DNA of 64,000 nucleotides from Lutraria lutraria (taxonomy: Eukaryota; Mollusca; Bivalvia; Venerida; Mactridae): the NCBI GenBank assembly GCA_964023205.1, contig OZ026835.1, positions 10,188,414 to 10,252,413 of the forward strand, written 5' to 3'. The translations under genes were made by a program, and so were the position numbers. The notes beneath the pieces were generated by a model. That model was not told the origin of the DNA. It searched no databases and worked only from the letters and a program-made list of their open reading frames with translations. Position 1 is the stretch's first letter; every line of letters starts with the position of its first letter. Below are positions 36,076 through 48,800 of the stretch, in pieces.

Positions 36076-38579
36076 TATGTTGTTAATGGTAACGCCTAAT
36101 TGGGTAACTGCAGAGTCTTATAGCAGTTCCGGACACATTCGAGCAAGTAGCTGAGGCGATTTCTTATCAGTTGCCTAAAACGTCTCGTGTAGACTTTATA
36201 TCAGACGCTTACAACAAACAGTCTATTAAATCAGATGAGTGCCGATGACGTTTGGCAGCTCCAATTAACGTTCTTGCTCTCAGGTAAAAAAAGCAATAAC
36301 TCCATGAAATCGGATGGGCTTCATATCTAATGACGACAATAAGACACAGTCAATAAAGCTAATCTTTGAGCAGTCTTATAGTGATGGCGTCACAGTCACA
36401 CTAACTGAGATTCAAAGCACTGAGATTACAGTCTGGAGCAAAGTTTAAATGTGTTAGACAAAACCATCGTTAAAACATTTAAAGGCCTGTGTTATCATCA
36501 TTTTGAATTAAAATTTGAATGTCAAGTATGTATAGTCTGTACAGATGTACATCATTTGACAAATTAACCACAATTACCAAGGAAAAACTATCATGTGTCA
36601 ATACGCAATCTCAATAATCTCAGAGACAATATAGTGTTCCAGCGCTACTTTACTGAATGAAACTATTTTCAATATGTAGTGAATTTCGTTACCTCAACAG
36701 TTAATGATGAAACGGAGGAAACCAACAGAATCCTGCATATATCTCCAACTTTTATCAAAACTGCAAAGTCTGCAATGTATACTTATACTATTTTTCAAAG
36801 CGGATGTATATGCGTCACGTAATTGTAATTAGAAAAAGTAATGTATAGCTATAGGAGCTTTGCTCCTATAAATGAAGATTACATGACAATATTAGCCAAA
36901 TTACCACGCATGTTTGTTCGGATGAACTTTACAGTATCATTGAGACATTTGTATGTGTGTTGTTTGGTCATTAAAATACGACATCAATAAACTGAGGTAT
37001 GACAAGTATCAAAGCCATGGTTGTGTTCTGAACGCTTTAAGTGGTATGGACATGAGCTTACTCACTCCCTGCAGATCCCGTCTCGTATGTTCAATAGTGT
37101 GTTACGGATAGTTATAAGGTGTATATTTGGACCCATGCAAAGAGGGCAATCTTGATCTTCTAAAAGTGGATGAAATTGGAAATTCAGTCCTGACAACATG
37201 CGGGAATACAACTGGTACGAGGATAATATTGTGCCAAAGGCTAGCGACGCAGAAGACACTGATGATAAAAACGGAATTGAGCTCATTAGTATGCTCGATG
37301 TTGTCTATGAAACAGAAAAGTGATGAGGATTTGTGAAATTCGTGAACGTTTGCCATCAGAACAACAAAAATACCTTGATGACAATATGTACAGCTAATGA
37401 AATCTGACATAACATAAAATATTGCACTTAAGTATATATATATATATATAAATAATCATGTAACAAATGGTAACGTAAATGACACACACGTGCTTATGTG
37501 TGTCAATGGCACAATGTTTATTGCACTGTCGCTGTCATTGTAAATTTGATTGTTTCATAGATACATATTCTTAGAATACATTCGATGATGATTTTATAAC
37601 AGTTTCATAGAAATGTTGTTACTCGCGATCGTTTATGAATAATTTCAAACGTAACACAAATAAAACCACAATCAGTGATAAATTAAAAAAGTTGGAATGT
37701 TATTTTACATGTACGTATTGCCAGTAATCAAGTATAAACATTTTGTATATCAAATCAATGTTGTATGCATTGTAAAGCGTGTTAAGTCCTTATCGTGATA
37801 AAGGTAACGTTATGTAACGTAAACTCAATTATCCCAGTCAAACTTTACAACATTTGTAACTAGAAATGTTTTCCAGTTATGGGTATTAATGAATACATCA
37901 TAATTACCTATTACTGTATACCTATTTGATCATAGCATGTGATCACAGTAATATAAATGATTTCCATGTAACACGTATACTTTTATATGTAACGTATTTT
38001 ACGTAAAATGAAGACTTAAACGAGCATTCAATGAAAGAAAAACATGAACATGTGGTAGTATTTGCCTAATATGAAAAGAAAACATTGTTTACGACTGCTT
38101 TTGTGTTAATTTAACATATACAACTGTCATTTCCTTGTCATTTTAGGGTAACGCAGGGTAACGTAAATTACAGAGCATATATAGTGCAATAAAGTGAAAA
38201 ACATGCATTTGATCGACAAGTAAAGCCGTTGCTAACTTATTATGGTCAAAGGAATTGTTCAAATTGATGAATTATTGAAAATATCTAGAATAAGACTTCT
38301 AACAAAATAAAATTATTGTCAAACGTATTTTTCGGTAACGGTAATTAGCATGCTGTAGTTCACAAACGCCCCAACGCCCAGATTGTAGACACTGGAAAAA
38401 TGATCAGCAGGCATTGAGCTTTCAAAAAAATGGTGTCTACAAAAATGCCTCCGGGGGGGGGGAGGGTTTCGCCCAGTAGCCTATTATACTATTTTCGTCT
38501 GTTTCTTGAAAGCGGAAATATAATTGTTTTGCATCATGAAGTATGTCTGATTTTCATTGATTTACTTCAGCAATTGAGA

Positions 38580-38900
38580 GGGTAGAACGCTAGGTTCTAC
38601 CCATAAAAAATTTTGTGAATTTATAATTTATGTGAAAAGGACACAATTAAGCCTACTGCAGCACTGCAGAGAGGTTAGTGTATTCAGACTATGAACAACA
38701 TTAGTAGCGTATTTATTAAAATATATACGCTACAGTGTTTCTTATAAATGTATTATTACAATATGATGAAAATTCTAGTTTTCATTAATAAAATTATCAA
38801 ATTCTTTTAGATATATCTGACAGCAGGGAAAATTAAATATATTAAGTGATAGACAATTTATACATGCTTTATCTATTTTTTCAAAAAAGGGAGGTAATAC
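38580..38900 (+). other. Dual stem-loop unit, copy E
   Basis: Hairpin 1 at 38580-38602 pairs GGGTAGAAC with GTTCTACCC (9 bp). Hairpin 2 at 38650-38676 keeps the core (38656-38669) with outer stem AGCCT/AGGTT (one G-U). The box AAAAGGGAGGTAATAC ends at 38900. The downstream part is cut by the LINE at about 39090. Confidence 0.55.
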
Positions 38901-39089
38901 CGTGATTATTTTGAAAAAAAAGAAAAGTGAAAAGAATCGAGAAATGTCATGAAACTCCTCAAATATATGAATTAAGCTAACAATAAAAAAATAAGATAAA
39001 TTAGCAAAATTAATTAAACATGCTAACAATTAAAAAAAATTAAAAACATGCATGAAAACATATTAATTTATAATGAAATTCGACCATAA

Positions 39090-41605
39090 TTTAAGATATA
39101 TCAATTTATGGATTCATGTACTATATAGTGACATTAAATCTTCGGTTATCGTTAATAATTTCATTTCAGAACCTTTTTCTTTATCGCGATCGGTTCGCCA
39201 AGGCTGTTCTTTATCCCCTCTTTTATATGTATTATGTCTAGAACCCTTTGCCAAAAAGATACAGGATAATGACCAAATTAAAGGAATTGTAGTACCTGGT
39301 GGAGCACATGAATGTAAACTTTCTTTGTATGCAGACGATAATACTGCAATTTTAACTAGTGACCGTTCTATTAAAATATTTCTTTCAGAAGTGTCAAATT
39401 TCGAAAAGGTTTCTGGTTCGAAAGTTAATTATAGAAAATCAAATGGTTTATATTTAGGTAAATGGAAGAATCGTTCAGATCACCCTTTTGGTATATCGTG
39501 GGTAAGAAATTGTAAACTGTTAGGTTATTATTTTGGTTATGATCTCAGTAAAGATGACATTTGGTCCAAATTATTTACAAAGTTTTCAAAGACTCTACAT
39601 TTAAATTCGTCTCGTCGTTTGTCTTTTAAAGGTAAAAGTACAGTAATAATTTAAATTCCTTAGCATTTTCCAAAATTTTATATTACATTACTGCTGGTAT
39701 CATGCCTAAGCACTATATAACACTCTTTCAAAGAGCGATTTTTAAATTTGTCTGGAATTCAAAGTATGAACCTGTAGCCCGTGATACGTTATACTTACAT
39801 TTCCGGCAACAGGGCAAGGTGGCCTGAATATTCCAAACGTGAGAAAAAAGTGGTACGCACTTTTACTTAGTCATTTACAGAAATTAGTAGCTGGACATAA
39901 TGCAATTTGGTGTCATTTTGCGAAATATTGGATAGGTTTAAATTTAAGACAATTTAATTCGTCGTTTTCATGTAATAACTTTCCTCACTGTATTGATTTT
40001 GTTCCTAACTATTACCAACATTGCTTACAAGCCTTGTCAGATATTAAGAAAGTTGATACAAATTTTGTTTTTGGTATTGATCTACCTACAAAATGTTTTT
40101 ACACAGTCTTACTTGATACAGAGAATTACGAACCAAAATGTTTACGCCTCTTTCCTCAAGTAAATTTCAATAATGTTTTCCAAAACATTTTTTCTAGAAT
40201 AATTGATCCTGCACACAAAGATATTTGCTACAGACTTGTACATGATGTCGTGTACGTTAATTATTATTTATTCCTAAAGGGTATTTCGAAACTAAAGAAA
40301 TGCTATTTTTGTGAGAATATTGAAACGAAATCTCACTTGTTCTTGGAATGTTCCTATTTTTTACCATTAAACAGAGTCGTTTTACATTTGTTAAAGCGAG
40401 TATCTAATAACAACTTACATTTCTCAGAAAAATATTTGGTATTTTTAGATTTACCTAAGATTGAACAATGTATTTTATACCCAGTCTTAGTAATTCTGTC
40501 CATTTCCAGATCTGTCATTTGGTCTGTTAGGACTGACCTTAAGTATAAACACATAAAAGTATCCAAAATAGGGGTCATTAATAAATTCCTCTCATTGCTA
40601 AGATTTAGATTATTAGTTGATATTGAACGAATATCTCCTGTTAAGTTTATGGATTGTTGGAGTCAATATGGACTATGCGCTTGGGGCGAAAAACCAGATT
40701 TTGGCCCAGAATTATTTATTGAAATGTATGTTAAAAAGTTTAACCTTTAGCTTTATTATGTATTGTAATACTGCTGTTGTTTTGTTTCTTCTTTCTGTTT
40801 TCAGGATGATGACTAGCTGGAGTCAGTAGGCTGTCATCCTGGAAACGGAACAGAAGACTGTGTTTCATTCATTTTCTGATTATTACAGGAATTTTATCTA
40901 AATTGAAAAAGTGTATTTGTTAAGCCACTAAGGCAAACCACACACGTCTAGTGTTTATCTCATTTACAAACTCTAACTATTATATGTTACTTATTGTCTT
41001 ACACGTATCAACACGTGTACTGTAATACTATGTACTCAAATACCATATATCATAGTTATGTATTTTATTATTGGAGTTTCGCTTTCAAAATTTTCTTCTT
41101 CATGCGTACTTCAAGTACCTTTCAGTAACATTCCCAAATATTTTATCCTTAGTATTTCGATTACTTTATAGTAACATTTCTGGAACTCCAATAATACTAA
41201 CCTATTTATTGTAAAATCTGCTTCTCGTTTAAAATTAGGATTCAACAGTATTTTGTTAAGCCACTAAGGCATTGTTAAATTTTCCTTTTAGGATGCAGTG
41301 TAAATTTAGGACTCTATAGTGATATTCCTGGATTTAGTGTTCTCAGTCAAGATTGTGTTTAAATAGGACTGCCTGCTTCATAACATACCACCATCATGTT
41401 ATATTTTCTCTTCTGTGATACGTTTTATTTTATTTAGAGAAGCAGGTTAATGTAATAATTGTAAAATAATGCAAATAAATTTTATGAAAAACAAAAATAT
41501 ATCAATTTATTTTATTTTATTTAGAGAAGCAGGTTAATGTAATAATTGTAAAATAATGCAAATAAATTTTATGAAAAACAAAAAAAATTATTAATTTACG
41601 AAAAA
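39090..41605 (+). mobile_element. 5'-truncated Tx1/L1-like LINE with broken reverse transcriptase ORF
   Basis: 39100-39654 encodes the reverse transcriptase palm (SVRQGCSLSPLLY, then LYADDNTAI). A shift or small deletion near 39650-39830 breaks the frame. 39839-40750 continues the C-terminal region with a CYFC...HLFLEC zinc-knuckle-like motif of the zf-RVT type. RT domains before QGCSLSP and the endonuclease are missing. The QYADD-like context and C-terminal layout resemble Tx1-clade LINEs. An 80-bp 3' tail segment is tandemly duplicated (41435-41510 and 41510-41585). It inserted into the 3' part of the fifth stem-loop unit. Confidence 0.82.
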
Positions 41606-42480
41606 CAAAACAAATTAATTTACTAAATAGCTTCCATCCAGACTAATTTGTTGCGAACATACCGACGCACCTGTAAACAAAGGTCACTCTTTAGGAAGAC
41701 ATAATGTGACCTTTATGGGCTGATATGACCTTTATTCAGAGGTCATTTTCTACTGATATTCAATGATTAAAGCATTTTGCGCAATTGATTATTTTATCTA
41801 CCAAATTTTTTCACCAAACAATATTAGTTATCATTTTTTTGGAAATTGAATAATAGTTGATGTGAACTTATACCCTTCCACACATTTAAAACTTCCTCAA
41901 ACTTGGTCTAAAAAACTTCAGTCTGAAATATGTGTATGTTTGAAATTTTACTCCATAACAAAAATTCTTGAAGTGGCCATACCAAACCAAATGTTGTGGT
42001 AAACTAAAAGTCTCCTTCCTCCTCAACAAAGTTTCCCCTAACTTGTTATAGATCTACGACTTTAGTCTAATAAACTTTGAATAAAACTGTGCTTTACCAC
42101 ATCTAACCAGTATATACATGTATTATTCATTTCATAGTCTTATAGTGGTTTTAATGCTGTAATGGAGTAACTTTTCTGTTAAGGGACAGCGTCCGGATCA
42201 ACAAATCAGTTTTTCTGGACTGTATTCTAACCAGTACAATATAAAGAAGTCATGTAACAACAACACCACATTATTGAGGAAAAGCAGCACTGTTGTCAAA
42301 CTTTAATAGAAAATTTCAAACCTGGATTGTCATGCAACAAGTCCTGTGCACTAACCACTGGACAGAGCCACGGTCACAATTTCTTTTATTGAAGGAAATC
42401 AACTTTTCATACTCATGATCAACTGTACATACCGGTACTTCATTTATAAAGATAAAACAAGCATTTAGTCATTGACATAT
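41606..42480. other. Intergenic DNA between the LINE and TTLL12
   Basis: It holds a left-half TACAGTCAAACC-family fragment (41668-41760) and the family-2 SINE at 42305-42380. No gene seen. Confidence 0.4.
42305..42380 (-). mobile_element. tRNA-derived SINE, family 2, 3' of TTLL12
   Basis: The minus strand has ACCGTGGCTCTGTCCAGTGG, TTAGTGCACAGGACTTGTTG and a CCAGGTTTGAAA B-box relic. It lies just beyond the likely TTLL12 poly(A) region. Confidence 0.55.
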
Positions 42481-42486
42481 TTTATT
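42481..42486 (-). terminator. Possible poly(A) signal of TTLL12
   Basis: TTTATT on the plus strand is AATAAA on the TTLL12 strand, about 390 nt downstream of the stop codon. A second one lies near 42385. Placement by motif only. Confidence 0.35.
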
Positions 42487-42871
42487 ACATGCAAAGGTTA
42501 ATTATGAAAGCTAAATACAAGGATGTCTCTTAACAGAAAATTAAACATGCAAAAAATCGCTTAAAATAAACCTTAATAGCACCTGCTGAAAACAAAAAAG
42601 AATGTGTTAAATCAATACAGGAAAAGTGCTGGGCCCAAGAACCTAATGTATTGTATCTTGAGACCCTTAATGGACGACTTCAAGTTATAACAGGATTTGG
42701 TCCACAATCACACCATCATATATCATATTGTCAGTGTTAACTTGACAACTATACTGGTTTAGCTAGAAGAACAGATTTTTTTAAATGGATAAAAACACTT
42801 CAATAAGCTCAATCTTGATCTACAAATAATCTATCATACTTCACAAATTGATTAGATAAAACGTGATGTTG

Positions 42872-45800
42872 TCATGACAGCTGAATCACCCTGTCTTCAC
42901 GTCCTTTAGTGTCCTCAAAGAATAATGTACTAAAAGCATCATTCAACATCTCTGGATATTCTTCTTTCCAGCTCAGATAATCACAGGCAAAGTTTACTTC
43001 ACTTAAAATTGGTTGAACATATTTTTCACCTGAAATAAATGACAAGTAGGTACATGTACAGTCAAACATGTGAACAATAGTAAGCCACCCTTGGAAGTTA
43101 ATTTTGTTATTAATGATCAGTGACAGTTTTTAAAAGAATGGCCTTTATTCACAATGAAGTCTTTATTTGGAGATGGCCACTAACACATGGTTGATTGCAT
43201 TACTCTTTTAAAAAGAAACGGAGTGCCATTTATGATTTAATTACTTCAGATTATAAAGCAATAAATTGGTAAAACACCTGTTGTCTTTGTAGTGTGTTCC
43301 GCTTGACTCCTTTTTTTGTTGTTATTACTTTAGATAATGACAGGGAAAATGTGAATTTGTTAGCGGTACTAGCCCTCCTTTCTCAAAAGTCTAGGTCTTT
43401 AGCTTTTCAGCTAGACTAGTACAATCCTTTGGCTGGGGTGCGGATGGACAGATGCTAGACAGATAAACACAATATAAGCCAGCCAAATTGGTACAGTGGT
43501 ATTAGACTATATAAAGTGATTCAGATTTTTCTCAGAGATGCTGTTTAAGCAAGATATTAATAGTCTCTTAAGTGACCATAATCATTGGAGATTCTTACAA
43601 TTACATACATCTTGGAAAAAACCACTGCACCCATAAAATTATAAACCTGCGTTTTAAGGTGAGAGAAAACTTGCGCACAAATTAAGATTCTTAACAATCA
43701 AGTGAGTCTATATATCAACAAACCCTTTTCATCTTTGTCCCATTTTAACAATATGTCTATGCCATAAATTGCTCTAGACAAAGGAAAGTCACTCAGTCCA
43801 GCTGGTGGATCTTTGCTTGTGGCTGCTTTAAATACTTCCAGAAACATCTGATGTATCTTAGGCTGAAAAAACAATAACACAGTGTTAAGTTTAATTCTTA
43901 TTTAGAAACCAAGCTTCCTTTTTCTCACTGCATGGGGTTTATAGTCACAGCCATTTGTTGACTTTCAAGCTTAAAGTCCCATAATCATATAAATTTATCG
44001 GCCCAAAAAGTTTCTGTTTGTTCTATAACAGAGGAATCCGATGTGTTTTCCTCCAATGCGTACTTTATAGCAAGAAAAAAATGTTTCCAAAACCACTATC
44101 GTATTTTTTTTCAATATCATTGAAAAAAATACTATTTATAGAACAGCTGTGTTTTCCCGCAGTCATATTATGCACACGGCATGAAGTGACGTCACACGCT
44201 CTATATATTTCAAGTTAACAAAAGCAAAATTCACAGAGAAATTAGTGTTTTTAGAAGAAAAAGGGCTTGTTTCGTCAGTAATAATTATCTTGGGATTGTT
44301 TGGTTTTTGCATATATTTTTATAGCAAAAAGCTAATGGGACTTTTAACAGGTGTAGAAAGATCTCAGTTATACACCTGATGAAAGCACCGACCTTCAGCA
44401 AGCTATGTTTAGCTTGACAGCTTTCTCTTATGTGCAATTAAGTCCAGGGATTTGAACTAGCAGCATTGAGGGGCTAGCTGATTACAAGTTAGACAATTTA
44501 ACCACTTGATCATTGAGACCCCTTACATCAGACTTCAATGAAACAACAAGTTGTTGGCTCTGACTATTTTTATTTCAAAATCAATAAAAGGCTGCATGTT
44601 AATTATACAATAATATAGGTTGAATTAGCAATACTGTATATAAGGCATACACAATACAGTTTGTACTGCATGTCTTTAAAATATGCAATTTTTAATACAC
44701 AATGTAGTATTCAATGCACATATTTTTGTATAAAAAAACATGAATTGCTGTAACAACCAGAAGGTAAAACAGAAAAGCCATGTTTTATCATAGCATAACG
44801 TACACTGTCTGGCTGATTTCATACATGTTTATAAATACACAGTCTGTTAAAGGACTACAGGTAATAAGATGTAACTTACTTCAATGGTCTCCCATTTAAA
44901 GCCAGGGTTTTCTTTCTCAAATGGCTCAATAAATTGTTCTGTGTACATCTATTTAAAAAGAAAAGAAATTTAACATACCGATATACACAAGCACTAAAAA
45001 AAGGGGTTCCAAAATCATCAGCAAATGCTTCCTCCCTGACGGTCTTCTTTTTGATATAAGAACATCTGAGTCCATAATTACAACAATTAATACAACAAGC
45101 AATAATGAATATTCCCAAGTTAATGGCAGTCATGCTTTTTGTTAGAAAAACTGAAACTCACTCCCAAAAACTCGAAGACTTTGAGTAATCTGAAGACGAA
45201 TCCCGTCTTACAACTATAGATAAATCTATTATCCTTCTCAATGTACAGTACAACATAGGTACATTGATCTATGACATAGAAAAGAACCAGATATCATAGT
45301 TAAATAATCGGGGACGGATTGGTGGTCTAGTGACAATGCGCCGGACAACTGAACTAAAGGTTGTGGGTGTGAATCTCGGCTCCATCTTCCGATATTTCAG
45401 AGACACTTTTTTAGAAATTTCAAGAAAACAGACGAAGCATGTAACGAAATAAGAGTAGGGTTACAAATGTCTAGTTCTCCTATATTTCTATCCCCTCTTT
45501 ATGGTCAAAGCTGTCAAATTGGCCATTTAACAATGGATAAACAAAGTGAAAGAATCATTTTACCCAATCAAGCCTTTCTCTATTTCAATGTTACAGATAT
45601 ACTGAATTTAGGAGATGTAAATTATCATATAAGTCCTACATTGAATACACAATAACAGTGTTTAGCTGTTTTTTCGATTTTTACCAGGATGGTAATACAT
45701 ATACTCACCCCAGGCCTGTAGACATCATACTCATACAGTCCTACATATGTTAGATGTCTCAACAAATCATCAAAGTCTGTCAATTCATACTGTCTGTAAT

Positions 45801-48800
45801 ATAACAATAAACACAGCATAATCACCCGTACTGTATCTAAAACAACCCAACTTCAAATTTACTTCATATTAGATGCAAAATGCTCTATGTTCCTAATTTT
45901 CACAGACCGGAGAATCTTTTTTTTTTGTCAGACCTCAATTTCTTTTCTTGCCAATATCACAATTATAGATTAACTGCAAGTCTAAATGAGTGATATGAGT
46001 GCAACCCAGAGTGAAATTCAAACACCAGCAGCAAGAAGCTGGTACTAACAAGTAACCACATAATCACGGAGGACGTGCTTAAACACTATCTTATACAATA
46101 GAATAACTGAACAGTGATAATGAAAAACAATTGTACCAGACAGTGATACCCATTCTTATGGCTTATAATTTGATATCAGATGAACTGGTAGAACTCCTGG
46201 ACAATTGATCTTATTTTTTAAATAATTTTGAGTTACATTATGATGTTTTCAATAGAATTTATTACAATTTTACTATCACAGATCTGTTACTACTTCCTGT
46301 GCACTATACATCATCCCTTCTCCACATAAGTCTCCAACGCATTTTTTTCAGACAAATAAAATCACACACTTACTTGTGTCCCCGCCTAACGCTGAATGGT
46401 TTATAAACAAACAATTTCAAAGGGTTTACGCTGGCCAGAAACAATAAGAAACGGAAGTCCACTTTCACATCAGACTTGATGTCCTCTCTATATATTGTCA
46501 CTGTGTCTGAGATGTATTTACAAGCAATCTTAAAAACAAGAAGCTGAGTTCAATACATGCATATATACCCCCATTTGGCATGCTTGACAATAAACATTAA
46601 ATCCAAATAAGGTCAATGTGTAAATGTTGTCCACCAAGAAAATGCCATTGATGCTAGAGGAAAAGGTATAATGTAGTTAACGAATAAAACAACCCATTTA
46701 GAATTTTGAACATCCAATTAAGGTCAAGGTCAAATCAAGGTCGGTCAATATGAATGGATTTGGAATAGTCCAAGACAACAACTGTCTAAGAATCAAAGCA
46801 TTCAAGTATTAAAGGGGCATGCCCTGGAACTGAAGTGTCTCGAATAGCAATCAAATTGGTATCATTTTAATGCCTAAATCAGTTAATGAAAGCCCTGTAA
46901 AATATTTACAAAATATCCCACTAGTTTACTCAAAATACACATTTCAAAATTTACCAAACCTGCCGATTTCGGCCTAAGAAATTATTCGTCATTTTCACAA
47001 CTCGACCCTTTCGGTATCTGTCAAAACCGAAAACATCGCGGAAAAAATGTCAACAAACTGAAATGGTGCAGCGCACATGCTTAGTTGAACTCTCAGACGT
47101 ATTGGAAATATCGTTGTCGTCAATAAAAGGCTAAAAGCCTTTTATTCAAACCGACACACAAATACGGACGCGTGCGTTATAGGGTCATTTTTGAATGCAC
47201 AATCTTCTTTGACTTTTCAGTAATACTTGGTTTTACAAGTGACAAACGCATACGAAAAAAAAGACACACAGTTCCTGGGCATGCCCCTTTAAAGCAGTGT
47301 TGGTGCAACACAAAACGTCAAAACTAGTTAACCAAGAAATAGCCCATTTATTTAACATTATAATCCTGACAAGGTCATATTGAGGTTGAGTGATATGGAT
47401 GCATTAACAATGATATAAGGCAGCAACTTTGTAAGTATCAAAGTTTTCTAAATATTAAAATTTAGTCAACTAAAAACATTATAATTTATGCTAATTCAAT
47501 ATAATGTTAGAGTGATATGGATGGATGGATTGGAAATGGTGAAAGGCAAGAAATGGTGAAAGCTACTTAACCTTGAACGGCAAATCACATCATGCCCACC
47601 AACATCATTAGATACCAGGGGCTTAAAAAACAACAATTGATATTCCAACATTATTCTGTGTTACAATTCACCTAACAAGTAAATTTTTATCTAGAATCCT
47701 GTTTTTATGTCTCACCTTAGGACCAGTCTCTGTATCTCTAACAATCTGATTGATGTTGTCAGTAACAACAATGTTGGCCGAGTTTGATAAGTTCCACGGT
47801 TTTAATATCCACACATTATCCAAGCCCCTATCAAATACAAGGTATCGAATAATAGCAATACTCTATTGGCAATAGATCAACAAAATTGACCCAGATCTTG
47901 CAAATGTACTCTGTCCATCAAGTCTAGTGTATTCATTGACTAAACATACATTGTGTATGTTTGTCAGCAAATAATCCAGTTGGTAAAAATTAGTATTTCA
48001 TATGAAAACGACAAGAAATTTAAACATACAAACATTTTAAAAACATGAAAATAATATCACTTATTACTTTAATATGAAATCAGTTTATCAGATGAACCAA
48101 GTAGAAAAAACACAAAATACTAAATTTGCCTCAACTTAAATTATATGGAAATCTTCATGCTAGATCTGATATCACAGAAAATCTAGAAGAGGTAAGACTT
48201 CAATTTTTTTAAAGAATGATGATTTTAATTATTCAACAGTTGTATAGAATAAATAATAATAAAATTTTACTTTTCTTCTCTGTGCTGGAAATAGGACACA
48301 AATTTATCCAGCTCCGTGTTCAAGTTGTATGACACAGGAAGCCATCTTGGTGACCCATCTAAGGTTTCTGGATCAAATGTACCATTTCCAGACCGTCTAC
48401 ACACAATAGGCAATAAGTCTTTGACTGTTATACATTGTTCACTTGCAAACTGATTGATATAACGAAATTTTCCATCGTTATATAATGACCTGTCAAAAAC
48501 AAAATTATATTCCAATTATAATAAATTTAAACATAGTAACAACATAACAAGGACCTAACTAACCAACCACTCAAATAACAAGAGGGCCATGATGGCCCTA
48601 TAATTCCTCACCAGAAAAAACATTTGAATTTTTTTACTATACGACCCAATTTTTACCAAAGGGCCATAAAATGAACAAACTTGGCAGAGGTCCACTAGGC
48701 AAAGCTACATACAAAATATGTAAGCTCTAGTAGGCATTATAGTGTCTGACAAGATTTTTTTTAAGATTACTTTATCTTATTGGTTGCTATTTACATGTGG

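Larger units (their letters stand above)
32863..37340 (+). pseudogene. Decayed repeat-borne ORF, split by the 2.73-kb element
   Basis: Fragments lie at 32863-33341 and 36076-37340. The first carries NDSGLAELMINSGIV, a stop, then HNLSHRVFQHNIITQIRAER and FGLLMLLSVQHDIDL. After the insertion come VVNGNA and, after stops and frame shifts, FEQVAEAISYQLPKTS and DFISDAYNKQSIKSDEC. An acidic tail lies near 37240-37320. From memory this order resembles a widespread uncharacterised protein type found in many copies in mollusc and cnidarian genomes; its function is not known to me. Many stops make it non-functional. Confidence 0.55.
32085..38495. mobile_element. Larger inverted-repeat element carrying a decayed gene, interrupted by the 2.73-kb element
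   Basis: The left segment (about 32085-32250: poly-C, GGAGGCATTTTT, GTGTCTACCATCTGG, GGGGCGTTACC) is matched in reverse complement by 38315-38495 (GGTAACG, CCAGATTGTAGACAC, AAAAATGCCTCC, poly-G). CGTTACC-type words recur in the left half (near 32226, 32374 and 32572). The opposite orientation GGTAACG/TGTAACG recurs on the right (near 37465, 37802, 38147, 38158 and 38333), as expected of subterminal transposase sites. Exact ends and target duplication were not resolved. Without the insertion it would be about 3.7 kb. Confidence 0.55.
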
